A stretch of DNA of 64,000 bases from Schaalia odontolytica (GTDB lineage Bacteria > Actinomycetota > Actinomycetes > Actinomycetales > Actinomycetaceae): the NCBI RefSeq assembly GCF_009730335.1, contig NZ_CP046315.1:682001-746000 (forward strand). The letters run 5' to 3'. Position numbers and translations under genes: made by a program. Positions 35,309-43,668 of the stretch are shown piece after piece. How positions within the stretch are numbered: the stretch's first letter is position 1; each line of letters starts with the position of its first letter. The notes below the pieces were generated by a model that did no database searches, was not told the origin of the DNA, and was given only the letters and a program-made list of their open reading frames with translations.

Positions 35309-35800
35309 GTGGCTGAGACCATCGTTTCCGCTGAGCTGGACGAGGAAGTCGTCCCCAGCTCCTACACGTCCGAGACCGAGTCGGCTCCCGCCGGCGCCGG
35401 TCAGTCCATCACCGCGCCCGGCGCGGGCCTGGGCCGCCGCAAGGAGGCCGTCGCCCGCGTTCGCCTGGTCCCCGGCTCCGGCAAGTGGACCATCAACGGT
35501 CGCACCCTTGAGGACTACTTCCCCAACAAGCTGCACCAGCAGCTGGTGAAGTCCCCCTTCGTGCTGCTCGACATTGACGGCCGCTTCGACGTCATCGCCC
35601 GCATCAACGGCGGCGGCGTCTCCGGCCAGGCCGGCGCCCTGCGCCTCGGCGTGTCGCGCGCCCTCAACGAGATCGACCGCGACGCGAACCGTCCGGCCCT
35701 CAAGAAGGCTGGCTTCCTGACCCGCGATGCCCGCGCCACCGAGCGTAAGAAGGCAGGCCTCAAGAAGGCCCGCAAGGCTTCGCAGTTCTCGAAGCGCTGA
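35309..35800 (+). CDS. rpsI: 30S ribosomal protein S9
   Basis: Protein whose C-terminal tail reaches the P-site tRNA, 163 residues. GTG 35309 follows GAGGAG; an upstream TTG at 35291 would add six residues and is less likely. An acidic N-terminal extension of about 45 residues precedes the conserved [15 protein letters not shown]. The invariant tail ends KASQFSKR, with the terminal Arg expected for contact with tRNA. Confidence 0.96.
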   Translation: MAETIVSAELDEEVVPSSYTSETESAPAGAGQSITAPGAGLGRRKEAVARVRLVPGSGKWTINGRTLEDYFPNKLHQQLVKSPFVLLDIDGRFDVIARINGGGVSGQAGALRLGVSRALNEIDRDANRPALKKAGFLTRDARATERKKAGLKKARKASQFSKR

Positions 35801-35823
35801 TTTCACTCAGCACTTTTTCTGTT

Positions 35824-35860
35824 GGCCGCGCCCCGCTCCTGCGGGGCGCGGCCTTCGTTT
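35824..35860 (+). terminator. Rho-independent terminator after rpsI
   Basis: A perfect 13 bp stem, GGCCGCGCCCCGC at 35824-35836 with its complement at 35841-35853, loop TCCT, followed by TTCGTTT. Confidence 0.92.
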
Positions 35861-35981
35861 CCCCATCAGCATGTGCCGGGATGTGAGCGTCTCCGCTGTC
35901 CGTGCCCCGGCCTCGTACCGAGGACAAGGCGTTCGCGCGGTACGCTTAGTGCAGTCGTATGACCCACTGAACGGAGAGACT

Positions 35982-37334
35982 ATGCCCAGGATGTTCGGCA
36001 CGGACGGCGTGCGAGGACTGGCGAACGTTGACATCACTGCGGACCTCGCGCTGCAGCTCGGCGAGGCGGCTGCCCGCCAGTTCGGCGGCTCCCTGCGTGC
36101 GGACCGCTCCAAGCCCCGCGCGATCATCGGGCGCGACACCCGTATCTCGGGTGAGTTCCTCGACCACGCCCTTGCGGCGGGCCTGGCGAGCGCCGGTATG
36201 GACGTCACCCGGATTGGCGTTGTCACCACGCCGACGGTTGCGCACCTGACGGCTACGGAGGACACCGTGGACCTGGGCGTCATGATCTCCGCCTCGCACA
36301 ACCCCATGCCCGACAATGGCATCAAGTTCTTTGCCCACGGAGGCTATAAGCTGGCCGACTCCGTGGAGGACCAGATCGAGGCGCTCGTGAACACCGAGTG
36401 GGATCGTCCCACCGGTGACGCCGTCGGTGAGATCAACGCCGATCACGCGTGGGCGAAAGACTCCTACATCGCGCACCTTGTCGAGGCGATCGGCACCGAT
36501 CTGCGCGGCATGAAGATCGCGATCGATTGCGCGAATGGTGCGGCTTCCGAGCTGGGGCCGGCCGTGTTCCGCGAGCTCGGCGCGGATATCACCGTCATCA
36601 ACGCGTCCCCCGATGGGCGCAACATCAACCTCAACGCGGGTTCCACGCACCCCGAGTCCCTGCAGGCTGCCGTCGTCGAGGCCGGCTGCGACTTCGGTGT
36701 TGCCTACGACGGCGACGCGGATCGCTGCCTGGCTGTCGACCACGAGGGCAATCTCATCGATGGCGACAAGATCATGGGTTCTCTGGCCGTGAACGCTCTT
36801 GAGCGCGGCACTCTCGCCAAGGACACCCTCGTCGTGACCGTCATGAGCAACCTGGGCCTGCTCATCGCTATGCGCGAGGCCGGCATCAAGACCGTGCAGA
36901 CCGGCGTGGGCGACCGCTACGTGCTTGAGGAGATGCTGGCGTCCGGCTACTCGCTCGGTGGCGAGCAGTCTGGACACATCATCGCCCGCGACCATGCGAC
37001 CACCGGCGACGGCATCCTGTCCTCGCTGCTCATCTCCCGCATGGTGAAGGAGTCGGGCCGCTCCCTGGCGGACCTGACCTCCTTCATCCAGCGCCTGCCG
37101 CAGACACTGATTAACGTGGGCGGCGTGGATCGCGCTGGTGCCTCGACGAACGAGGCTGTTGCTGAGGCCGTGGCGGCCGCAGAGGCCCGTCTGGGAGAGA
37201 CCGGCCGCGTGCTTCTGCGTCCCTCGGGCACGGAGCCGCTCGTGCGCGTCATGGTCGAGGCTGCCACGCAGGAAGAGGCCGACTCAGTCGCCGCTTCGCT
37301 GGCGGACGTCGTCAAGGAGAACCTGGCGCTGTGA
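35982..37334 (+). CDS. glmM: Phosphoglucosamine mutase
   Basis: Converts glucosamine-6-phosphate to glucosamine-1-phosphate for cell-wall precursor synthesis; 450 residues. The phosphoserine is Ser105 in ISASHNPMPDNGIKFF; the metal loop is DGDADRC and the sugar loop GGEQSGH; RPSGTEPLVRVM binds phosphate near the end. ATG 35982 gives the conserved MPRMFGTDGVRGLAN; an open frame extends further upstream without conservation. It is monocistronic, between two terminators, and commonly follows rpsI in actinobacteria. Confidence 0.97.
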   Translation: MPRMFGTDGVRGLANVDITADLALQLGEAAARQFGGSLRADRSKPRAIIGRDTRISGEFLDHALAAGLASAGMDVTRIGVVTTPTVAHLTATEDTVDLGVMISASHNPMPDNGIKFFAHGGYKLADSVEDQIEALVNTEWDRPTGDAVGEINADHAWAKDSYIAHLVEAIGTDLRGMKIAIDCANGAASELGPAVFRELGADITVINASPDGRNINLNAGSTHPESLQAAVVEAGCDFGVAYDGDADRCLAVDHEGNLIDGDKIMGSLAVNALERGTLAKDTLVVTVMSNLGLLIAMREAGIKTVQTGVGDRYVLEEMLASGYSLGGEQSGHIIARDHATTGDGILSSLLISRMVKESGRSLADLTSFIQRLPQTLINVGGVDRAGASTNEAVAEAVAAAEARLGETGRVLLRPSGTEPLVRVMVEAATQEEADSVAASLADVVKENLAL

Positions 37335-37355
37335 GCGTCTGAGAGATGTACGCGT

Positions 37356-37385
37356 GAGGGCGGGCACCAGCCGGTGCCCGCCCTC
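37356..37385 (+). terminator. Terminator after glmM
   Basis: A perfect 13 bp stem, GAGGGCGGGCACC at 37356-37368 with its complement at 37373-37385, loop AGCC, followed by TGTGT. Confidence 0.88.
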
Positions 37386-37405
37386 TGTGTATGTGTTGTT
37401 GGCGT

Positions 37406-37456
37406 ACGAGGCCGCCTGTCGCCCTCCTGTGTGGAGTGTGCAGCAGGCGGCCTCGT
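37406..37456 (-). terminator. Large hairpin downstream of the sialidase gene
   Basis: ACGAGGCCGCCTG (37406-37418) pairs with CAGGCGGCCTCGT (37444-37456), a perfect 13 bp stem. The 25-base loop contains a small CTCC/GGAG stem. It lies 20 bases beyond the sialidase stop on the reverse strand and faces the glmM terminator. Confidence 0.75.
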
Positions 37457-37475
37457 GCTGGTGTACGACGAGTCG

Positions 37476-39713
37476 TCAGATCTTGGCGGCCTCGATCCAC
37501 TCCAGCGGGATGCGGCTGAAGTACAGGCCCTGCATCTCACGCTCCCACAGCAAGCCCAGAGCCCCGTCGGGGAGGATCGTCATGCACTGGTAGACGTAGT
37601 GGGCCGGGTTGAATGTGCGAGATGCGATCCACGTCCGCCCGCCGTCTTCGGACAGGCGCAGAACGCCGCGGCCGCGGTAGGGACGCATCTGCGAGGCATT
37701 CGCGAACACCACGCGCTCGGGGCAGTCCTCCGTCGGCCAGGGAACCGCGTTCGGCTGGCAGAAGATTTCGGTGATCTCCTCGGCGAAGAACACGTCGCTC
37801 CAGGTTTCGCCTCCGTCGGTGCTGACGGTCGCCGCGACCTTTCCGCTGGGGTGCTGGTTGCGCATGAGCATCAGGAGCGAACCGTCGGCGCGCTCGATGA
37901 GCGTGGCCTCGTGCGTCGCGGCCGCTTCGGTGTCGAGCGTGCGTGAGTCGATCTCGCGGCCCTCGAAGATGCGCCCGTCGTTGGGAGACTTGCCGCGCTT
38001 CCATGTCGTACCGCCGTCATCGGAGTAAACGACGGATGCGGAGAAGTGACGCTTGTGGTCCCCGTTGTAGTAGATCGGGATGACGAGGCGCCCGCTGCGC
38101 AGCTGCACGCCCGTGCCCGGGGAGGTCCCGCAGAAGGACATCCATTCTTCCTTCACGTCTTGGTTGAGGTTGAAGGGGCCGGACCAAGTCTCGCCGTCGT
38201 CGTCGGAGTAGATCATTTGAAGGAAGCAGGTCCGGGCCGTCAACAGTGTCTGGTGGGGATCGACGCCATCGGCGAGGAATACGTTGCCACCGGAGGATTC
38301 CTGTCCGCCTTCCGTGACGGTGACGTCGCCGCGCTCGGAGACCGTGAATGCAGTGGTGTTGCCGTCGGCGTCCGTGACGCTTCCATCCTGGTTCCACGTG
38401 TAGGTGGCACCGTTGGCGTCGTGCAGGATGTACCGGCCCCGTTCGTCGACGCCGAGGCCGGCCTCGGCGTTTGGCTGGCCGATGCCGCCTGGGAAGTGGT
38501 CGATGAGGATAACGAGGCGTCCGTTGCGGCGGTCCTGCACGACGCATGAGTCGATGACGGATGCACCCTTGGCGCCGTGACCGGGGTAGGTGAGGACTGT
38601 CTGGAGGTCGCCCCACGTGTGTCCTCCGTCGAACGAGCGGCGAACCGTGAAGTTGATCGAGTTGGGTGAGTCGTTCGCGATGGTCTCACGCTGGTCGGCG
38701 CCTGCGACAACGACTCCGGATTCCAGGGTGATCAGTGAGGGGATGCGGTAGCTGATCGAGTCGTGAAACCCGGCATCGAACAGGCATTGCGTGTCGACCG
38801 GAGCGATCGAGGAGAGCTTCTTGATCTGCGAATCGTTGAGGACCGACGAGTAGAGCGCCGCGTTACGGACCTCGCCGAAGAGGCGAGACCCGGAGGTGTC
38901 CTGACCGATGACGACCTCGTCGAGGGAATCGACGGCTGCGAAGAATGCCTGTCCGGGCAGGTGAGCCTCGAGATAGCCGTCCACGTAGATCTGTACTGCG
39001 CCGTGTCCAACGCGAACGACGACGTCGTGCCAGTGTCCCTGGTCCCAGTGTCCGTGGGCCGTAAATGTACGCCACTCGCCCCGTCGCCCGAGGACCTTGT
39101 ACTCGATGCCTTCTTCCGTCACGGACAGGTTGAGCTGCTCGGTGCCGCCACCACCCGCCGCGAGGATCGTGCCGTGCTGGCCCGGTCCGCGCACGCGGTA
39201 GCGGGCGAAGATCGTGCCCGCAGTGAGCTCAGAGAGTTCGGCGACGTCGTAATCCGACAGGCGAGCGGCGGCAAACTCGATGAGCGGAGTGGGGGCGGGC
39301 GAGAGTGCGAGGATCTCTGCGGGGGAGAGAACGCCGTCATGCTCTGTGAAGGATCGAATGTCGATGCCGGCTCCCGGCGTGAGTTCCAGAGTAGCCTCGG
39401 GGCCGCTTGCAGCGGGGGATAGGTCTGCGGTCGTAGAGAAGCACTGGTAGCCGTCGAGGAAGATCTTGGAGCCCGCGCTGGTGGCCGTGATCGCGAGAGA
39501 ATGCCAGGTTCCATCCGTGACGGAAGCGGTGTCTTCCATGTCCAGGGCGAAGGACATCGCGTTTGTTGATCCCTCCAGGAAGAGGGCGCTGGAGCGGATG
39601 AACAGGTGCCACCCTGTGTCGGCCGTGCTGTGGAGCTCGATCAATGCTCCATCGATGCGTGCTCGGAACTGTAAAGTCCAGGAGATTCCCGGGTGACCCG
39701 CGTCGATGCTCAT
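37476..39713 (-). CDS. Sialidase (GH33) with two N-terminal laminin-G-like domains and no signal peptide
   Basis: A 745-residue exo-sialidase that should release terminal sialic acid. Two concanavalin/laminin-G-like domains (about 1-145 and 150-290) precede the six-bladed propeller. The propeller opens with SYRIPSL (Arg-triad RIP motif), has the probable acid/base Asp348 in NDSPNSINFTVRRS, and shows five Asp boxes (SFDGGHTW, SDDDGETW, SDDGGTTW, STDGGETW, SEDGGRTW). ATG 39713 is 8 bases after AAAGG; GTG 39722 overlaps that site region. No signal peptide or anchor is visible from either start, so the enzyme looks cytoplasmic. It is transcribed divergently from nanT. Confidence 0.93.
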   Translation of the reverse strand: MSIDAGHPGISWTLQFRARIDGALIELHSTADTGWHLFIRSSALFLEGSTNAMSFALDMEDTASVTDGTWHSLAITATSAGSKIFLDGYQCFSTTADLSPAASGPEATLELTPGAGIDIRSFTEHDGVLSPAEILALSPAPTPLIEFAAARLSDYDVAELSELTAGTIFARYRVRGPGQHGTILAAGGGGTEQLNLSVTEEGIEYKVLGRRGEWRTFTAHGHWDQGHWHDVVVRVGHGAVQIYVDGYLEAHLPGQAFFAAVDSLDEVVIGQDTSGSRLFGEVRNAALYSSVLNDSQIKKLSSIAPVDTQCLFDAGFHDSISYRIPSLITLESGVVVAGADQRETIANDSPNSINFTVRRSFDGGHTWGDLQTVLTYPGHGAKGASVIDSCVVQDRRNGRLVILIDHFPGGIGQPNAEAGLGVDERGRYILHDANGATYTWNQDGSVTDADGNTTAFTVSERGDVTVTEGGQESSGGNVFLADGVDPHQTLLTARTCFLQMIYSDDDGETWSGPFNLNQDVKEEWMSFCGTSPGTGVQLRSGRLVIPIYYNGDHKRHFSASVVYSDDGGTTWKRGKSPNDGRIFEGREIDSRTLDTEAAATHEATLIERADGSLLMLMRNQHPSGKVAATVSTDGGETWSDVFFAEEITEIFCQPNAVPWPTEDCPERVVFANASQMRPYRGRGVLRLSEDGGRTWIASRTFNPAHYVYQCMTILPDGALGLLWEREMQGLYFSRIPLEWIEAAKI

Positions 39714-39793
39714 GCTTGACACCTTTCTGTTAGTTGCTGATTTCGCCTCGCATCATTGCGAAGCTGAGCGTGCGATCAGTCACAATGCGGAAG

Positions 39794-39804
39794 TTGTCAG
39801 ACAG
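39794..39804. promoter_or_regulatory. Predicted GntR/FadR-type operator at the sialidase promoter
   Basis: TTGTCAGACAG matches the TNGTNNNACNA pattern bound by FadR-subfamily GntR regulators except for its final base. It overlaps the -10 box and start site of the sialidase promoter and resembles the nanT operator 100 bases away. Confidence 0.55.
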
Positions 39805-39831
39805 ATTAGCACTGTGGTGTTTCGTTGGCAA
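39803..39831 (-). promoter_or_regulatory. Promoter of the sialidase gene
   Basis: On the reverse strand TTGCCA (39826-39831) and TAATCT (39803-39808) are 17 bases apart. The expected start site lies near 39796, inside the predicted operator, leaving a leader of about 80 bases. Confidence 0.65.
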
Positions 39832-39857
39832 TATAGAGATTTTGCCAATATTTCGTA

Positions 39858-39886
39858 TTGACTCCAGAATGAGAGAGAGCTAACAT
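39858..39886 (+). promoter_or_regulatory. Promoter of nanT
   Basis: TTGACT at 39858-39863 and TAACAT at 39881-39886 are exactly 17 bases apart, a strong match. Transcription should start near 39893, at the left edge of the palindrome 39891-39911. Confidence 0.75.
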
Positions 39887-39890
39887 TGCT

Positions 39891-39911
39891 GCAAGTTGTC
39901 TGACAACTTGC
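39891..39911. promoter_or_regulatory. Predicted GntR/FadR-type operator at the nanT start site
   Basis: A perfect 21-base palindrome with core TTGTCTGACAA (39896-39906), fully matching TNGTNNNACNA. It sits at the predicted nanT start site, where a bound repressor would block transcription. Confidence 0.7.
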
Positions 39912-39976
39912 TAGTTAGACATCTGGACTCACAGCCCCTCGTTATTCGACGATGAAATTTCAGGAAGGCACTCATC

Positions 39977-41452
39977 ATGAGTACGTCCCCCGCACAGGCG
40001 CTTACGAAAAAGCCCTGGTATCAATACCTGACCAAAGAAGATCGCAAGGCCTTCTTCGCCGCATGGATCGGCGTGCTGCTGGACGGCTACGACTTCGTTC
40101 TGATCTCCTTTGCGCTCCCCGCGATCAAGGAAGCGTTCAGTCTGACGCTGGTCCAGAGCGCATCCCTGATTTCGGCCGCCTTCATCAGCCGCTGGATCGG
40201 TGGCCTCGTGCTCGGAGCTATTGGCGATCGCTACGGACGTAAGCCTGCGATGGTCCTGTCGATCTTCATGTTCGCCTTCGGCTCTATCGCCTGCGCTCTC
40301 GCTCCTAACTTCTGGATTCTCTTCATCCTGCGCCTCGTCATCGGCTTTGCAATGGCCGGCGAATACTCGGCATCTGCTGCCTATGTCATCGAGTCGTGGC
40401 CCAAGCACATGCGCAACAAGGCGTCGGGTTTCCTGCTCTCCGGCTACGCCTTTGGTGTTATCGCCGCTGCTCAGGTCGACAAGTACTTCGTGACCTGGGT
40501 CGATTCGGTTCACCCCGGTTGGGGCTGGCGAGCCCTCTTCCTCACGGGCATCGTCCCGATCGTCGTCGCCATCTACATGCGGCGCACCCTGCCCGAGGCT
40601 GCGGACTGGAGTGAGGCCAAAGAGAAGGGTGATGGTGAGAAGAACGATATGCTCGCCGTGCTCTTCGGTGGGCAGCGCAAGATCCTCAACTATGCCGTCG
40701 TTGTGATTGCCTTCGTCGGTCTAATGGTGATCTTCACTCAGCAGGTGGGTGGCATTGTTGCGGTCAGCCTGATCGGTGTCGTGTGCGCGATCGTCTTCAT
40801 CTACCTGATCATCCAGTTCGACTCGAATCGCTGGATCATCGGCATCGCGATCATGCTGACGATCTTCGCTTCCTTCATGTACACCTGGCCGATCCAGGGC
40901 CTTCTGCCGACCTACCTGCACGGTGTTGGTATGGACCAGAAGGTCGTCGCGAACGTCGTGTCCTTCGCCGGCCTCGGCAACGCTGTGGGCTACATCATCG
41001 CCGGATTCGCGGGCGACAAGTTCGGCATGCGTCGCTGGTACGCCATTTCCCTGCTGCTGTCGCAGATCATCGTCTTCCCGCTGTTCACGCAGGATGGGAA
41101 GTACGTTGCTCTCGTTGCCGGTCTGCTCTTCTTCCAGCAGATGTTCGGCCAGGGTGTTTCGGGCCTGCTGCCCAAGTGGGTGTCCTCCTACTTCCCGGTC
41201 GACAAGCGCGCTGCCGGCCTCGGCTTCTGCTACAACGTCGGTGCCCTCGGCGGCGCGGTCGGCCCCGTCCTGGGGGCTGCGATCGCCGATCAGCTCGGCC
41301 TCGGTATGGCCCTCGCGATTCTGTCCTTCGGATTCGCTGCGGTCGTTATGGTCTCCATCGGCGCGAACATTCCGCGTCTGCTGCAGAGGATGGTGGGACC
41401 GGAGTATGTTCGTCCTGAAGATGGAAACGACGAAATCATCGCAGAAGGATGA
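39977..41452 (+). CDS. nanT: Sialic acid transporter NanT (MFS)
   Basis: A 491-residue major facilitator protein closely resembling E. coli NanT, the proton symporter for N-acetylneuraminate. Shared stretches include LLDGYDFVLI near helix 1, SLISAAFISRWIGGLVLGAIGDRYGRK (the MFS loop 2-3 motif), AGEYSASAAYVIESWPKHMRNKASGFL and LPKWVSSYFPVDKRAAGLGF. Two extra helices in the middle (about 235-280) match the 14-helix layout of NanT. Regulation through the upstream palindrome is likely. The stop is followed within a few bases by the next gene, so they form an operon opposite the sialidase. Confidence 0.93.
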   Translation: MSTSPAQALTKKPWYQYLTKEDRKAFFAAWIGVLLDGYDFVLISFALPAIKEAFSLTLVQSASLISAAFISRWIGGLVLGAIGDRYGRKPAMVLSIFMFAFGSIACALAPNFWILFILRLVIGFAMAGEYSASAAYVIESWPKHMRNKASGFLLSGYAFGVIAAAQVDKYFVTWVDSVHPGWGWRALFLTGIVPIVVAIYMRRTLPEAADWSEAKEKGDGEKNDMLAVLFGGQRKILNYAVVVIAFVGLMVIFTQQVGGIVAVSLIGVVCAIVFIYLIIQFDSNRWIIGIAIMLTIFASFMYTWPIQGLLPTYLHGVGMDQKVVANVVSFAGLGNAVGYIIAGFAGDKFGMRRWYAISLLLSQIIVFPLFTQDGKYVALVAGLLFFQQMFGQGVSGLLPKWVSSYFPVDKRAAGLGFCYNVGALGGAVGPVLGAAIADQLGLGMALAILSFGFAAVVMVSIGANIPRLLQRMVGPEYVRPEDGNDEIIAEG

Positions 41453-41457
41453 CCACC

Positions 41458-42360
41458 ATGACACTTCCTTTCGTTATCGGCGCGTACGCGTCGCATCCGG
41501 CACCGGAGCTGGAGGCAGACTACTACCGACTCCTCGCGGATCAGCCGTGGGTGAGTGGCGTCGAGATCCCCTACCCGGGGCAGCTCGCCACCCAGGGCGA
41601 CGTGCTGGCTGGCCACCTGGCCGCCCACTGGGACTTCAACACGATCACCGCGATTCCCGGCACCATGCAGAACGTGTGGAAGAACGAGAACTTCGGCCTG
41701 GCCTCGCCCGACGAGGCCGGACGCGCCGCCGCTCTTGACTTCACCCGCGCGCTGCGCGATGACCTCGCCGCCCTGTGCGAGCGGGCAGGTCGCCAGCTGG
41801 TTGCCCGCGTGCAGCTGCACTCGGCGCCCACGCGCCTGGCGCAGGTGGACGCCTTCAAGCGTTCGCTCGCCGAGGTGGCCACCTGGGACTGGTGCGGGGC
41901 CACGCTCGTCATTGAGCACTGCGACAAGTACATCCCCGAGCAGAACCCCGAAAAGGGCTTCCTCTCCCTCGAATCCGAGATCGACATCGTCTCCGAGGCG
42001 GGCATCGGCATCCACCTCAACTGGGGCCGCTCCGCCGTGGAGGGCCGCAGTGCGGACACCGCCTACGAGCACGTGCTCGAGGCTGGCAAGCGCGGCGTCC
42101 TGGACGGCATCATCTTCTCGGGCGCAGGCCCGGAGGAAACCCAGTACGGCTACTCCTGGATCGACGGCCACCTGCCCGCGCAGGCCGACGAGCCGACCTC
42201 GCTCATGGACGAGGCCGAGATCGCTCGCTGTGCACGGGCCGCCGTCGAGGGCGGAGCCAACTACCTCGGCGCGAAGGTCTGCGTCCCCAAGGATGCGTCC
42301 CTCGAGCAGCGCCTGGCCATGCTGACCAACATCTACCGGGCCTGCGGCATCGGCGAGTAA
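41458..42360 (+). CDS. TIM-barrel protein of unknown function in the nan operon (DUF4862-like)
   Basis: A 300-residue protein that I cannot assign to a reaction. It resembles proteins labelled DUF4862 and the xylose-isomerase-like barrels used by sugar isomerases and epimerases. Possible metal or acid residues occur in VIEHCDKYIPEQNP (Glu) and IGIHLNWGRSAVEGR (His, Asn). ATG 41458 is favoured because AGAAGG at 41443-41448 is well spaced for it; ATG 41449 overlaps the nanT stop but has no spacing. No signal peptide or membrane helix is seen. Coupling to nanT implies a role in using imported sialic acid or a related sugar. Confidence 0.75.
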   Translation: MTLPFVIGAYASHPAPELEADYYRLLADQPWVSGVEIPYPGQLATQGDVLAGHLAAHWDFNTITAIPGTMQNVWKNENFGLASPDEAGRAAALDFTRALRDDLAALCERAGRQLVARVQLHSAPTRLAQVDAFKRSLAEVATWDWCGATLVIEHCDKYIPEQNPEKGFLSLESEIDIVSEAGIGIHLNWGRSAVEGRSADTAYEHVLEAGKRGVLDGIIFSGAGPEETQYGYSWIDGHLPAQADEPTSLMDEAEIARCARAAVEGGANYLGAKVCVPKDASLEQRLAMLTNIYRACGIGE

Positions 42361-42425
42361 CGGCATCGTCGCCAGGCGCGGCATCCGCATCGTGCGGGAG
42401 GCGCTCGGCGCGAAGCAACAATAGA

Positions 42426-42463
42426 CGGGAGGGGCGGATGCCATGGGGCATCCGCCCCTCCCG
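42426..42463. terminator. Bidirectional terminator between the nan operon and the LacI-type gene
   Basis: A perfect 17 bp stem, CGGGAGGGGCGGATGCC at 42426-42442 with its complement at 42447-42463, loop ATGG. It lies between two convergent genes and serves both; the LacI-type stop codon is 9 bases beyond it. Confidence 0.92.
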
Positions 42464-42471
42464 CTGCGCTG

Positions 42472-43557
42472 TCACGGTGTGCGCCTGGCGACCGATGAAC
42501 GCCACACCGGGCGCGTCGGGATCGTCGCGATCGGGGTGCCGTCCGGGGCCTCCTCGTCGATGGAGGCCTGCGGGTGAATGTCGGTCATGGGGGAGCGCCC
42601 CTCGATCACGTTGATGATCGAGGAGACGGCGGCCTCGGTCATGTCCTTGAGGGGCCACTCGACCGTCGTGAGGCCGAGAGCGGAGGCGCTGCGGTGGTCC
42701 TGGTTGCCGAAGCCGAGGATCGACAGGTCGCCGGGCACGGACAGATCCAGGTCTGCGGTGGCCTGGAAGACGCCGGGGGCCTGCGAGTCGTCGGCCAGGG
42801 CGATGAGCGAGATTGACGGGTCTTCGTCGAGGAGGCGCAGCGCGGCCTGGTAGGCCGTGGTGGGTTCCCAGTCGGGCAGCGAGTACATCGTGAACCTCGT
42901 GCCAAACATCCGCGCGATCGGGTTCTGGCGCGCGTGATTCGTGTTCGGGCCAGCCAAGAACACCGCCCGCCCGCTGCCCGTACCGGTCGACGGATCCACG
43001 AGTGCGCAGTCAGAGAGAACGTCGCGCACGCCGGCACCCTCGTCGATGCGAATGAGGGAGGATTCCGATCCGGTCGGGTTGGCCTCGATCATCGACATGG
43101 CGACGACGGGGATGCCGAGGTTGGCGAGCAGGCGCGAGGTGAAGGCCTCAGCCGACGTGGTCTCGCGGATGATGCCGGCCAGCTGGGTGTCGCCCAGGAC
43201 CCCGCGGATCACCTCCGCGTCGGAGGCGCCGTCGCCGGACTGGAAGAGGGGGAGGAGGAGGTAGCCTCGTCGCTGGATATCGATCATCGCGGTCGTGAGG
43301 ACCGTGTGGACGACGGGCACGAAGGGGTCGTCCGGAAGCTCGGCCATCAGAAGGGCGATGAGGTGGGACTTGCCGCGTCGCAGTGAGCGGGCGGCCGCGT
43401 TGGGGATGTAGTTGAGTTCGCGTGCGGCCTGCTTGACGCGATCGATGGTGGCGGGCGCGATCTTGACGTCTCGGCCTCGTCCGTTGAGGACGAGCGAGAC
43501 GGTCGACGGTGCGACGCCTGCCGCGCGGGCGACGTCGGCCCGGGTTGCGCGCTCCAT
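42472..43557 (-). CDS. LacI-family transcriptional regulator
   Basis: A 361-residue repressor-type regulator. The N-terminal helix-turn-helix ATRADVARAAGVAPSTVSLVLNGRG and hinge region NAAARSLRRGKSHLIALL are typical of LacI/GalR proteins, followed by a periplasmic-binding-protein-like effector domain. ATG 43557 is preceded by GGGAG on the reverse strand. It diverges from the beta-galactosidase gene, and the intergenic region carries the predicted operator, so it probably controls that gene, itself and the transporter. The effector is presumably a galactose-containing saccharide, by inference from context. Confidence 0.92.
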   Translation of the reverse strand: MERATRADVARAAGVAPSTVSLVLNGRGRDVKIAPATIDRVKQAARELNYIPNAAARSLRRGKSHLIALLMAELPDDPFVPVVHTVLTTAMIDIQRRGYLLLPLFQSGDGASDAEVIRGVLGDTQLAGIIRETTSAEAFTSRLLANLGIPVVAMSMIEANPTGSESSLIRIDEGAGVRDVLSDCALVDPSTGTGSGRAVFLAGPNTNHARQNPIARMFGTRFTMYSLPDWEPTTAYQAALRLLDEDPSISLIALADDSQAPGVFQATADLDLSVPGDLSILGFGNQDHRSASALGLTTVEWPLKDMTEAAVSSIINVIEGRSPMTDIHPQASIDEEAPDGTPIATIPTRPVWRSSVARRTP

Positions 43558-43577
43558 GCTAGGCTCCCAATCCTCGG

Positions 43578-43608
43578 TTGCGTTTCGTTAAAACACAAGA
43601 ACTATAAC
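43578..43608 (+). promoter_or_regulatory. Probable promoter of the beta-galactosidase gene
   Basis: TTGCGT at 43578-43583 is followed after 17 bases by ACTATA (43601-43606) or after 19 by TATAAC (43603-43608). The -10 region overlaps the predicted operator, the arrangement expected for repression. Confidence 0.5.
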
Positions 43609-43615
43609 GTGTTAG
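43602..43615. promoter_or_regulatory. Predicted LacI-type operator in front of the beta-galactosidase gene
   Basis: CTATAACGTGTTAG matches 12 of 14 bases of the palindrome CTAACACGTGTTAG found complete at 50089. The central CG is characteristic of LacI-family sites. It overlaps the promoter -10 box. Confidence 0.65.
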
Positions 43616-43668
43616 TCTTATCTCTGACGATCGGAGTTTCGACGACGACATCCGAAAGGCACACAGAC

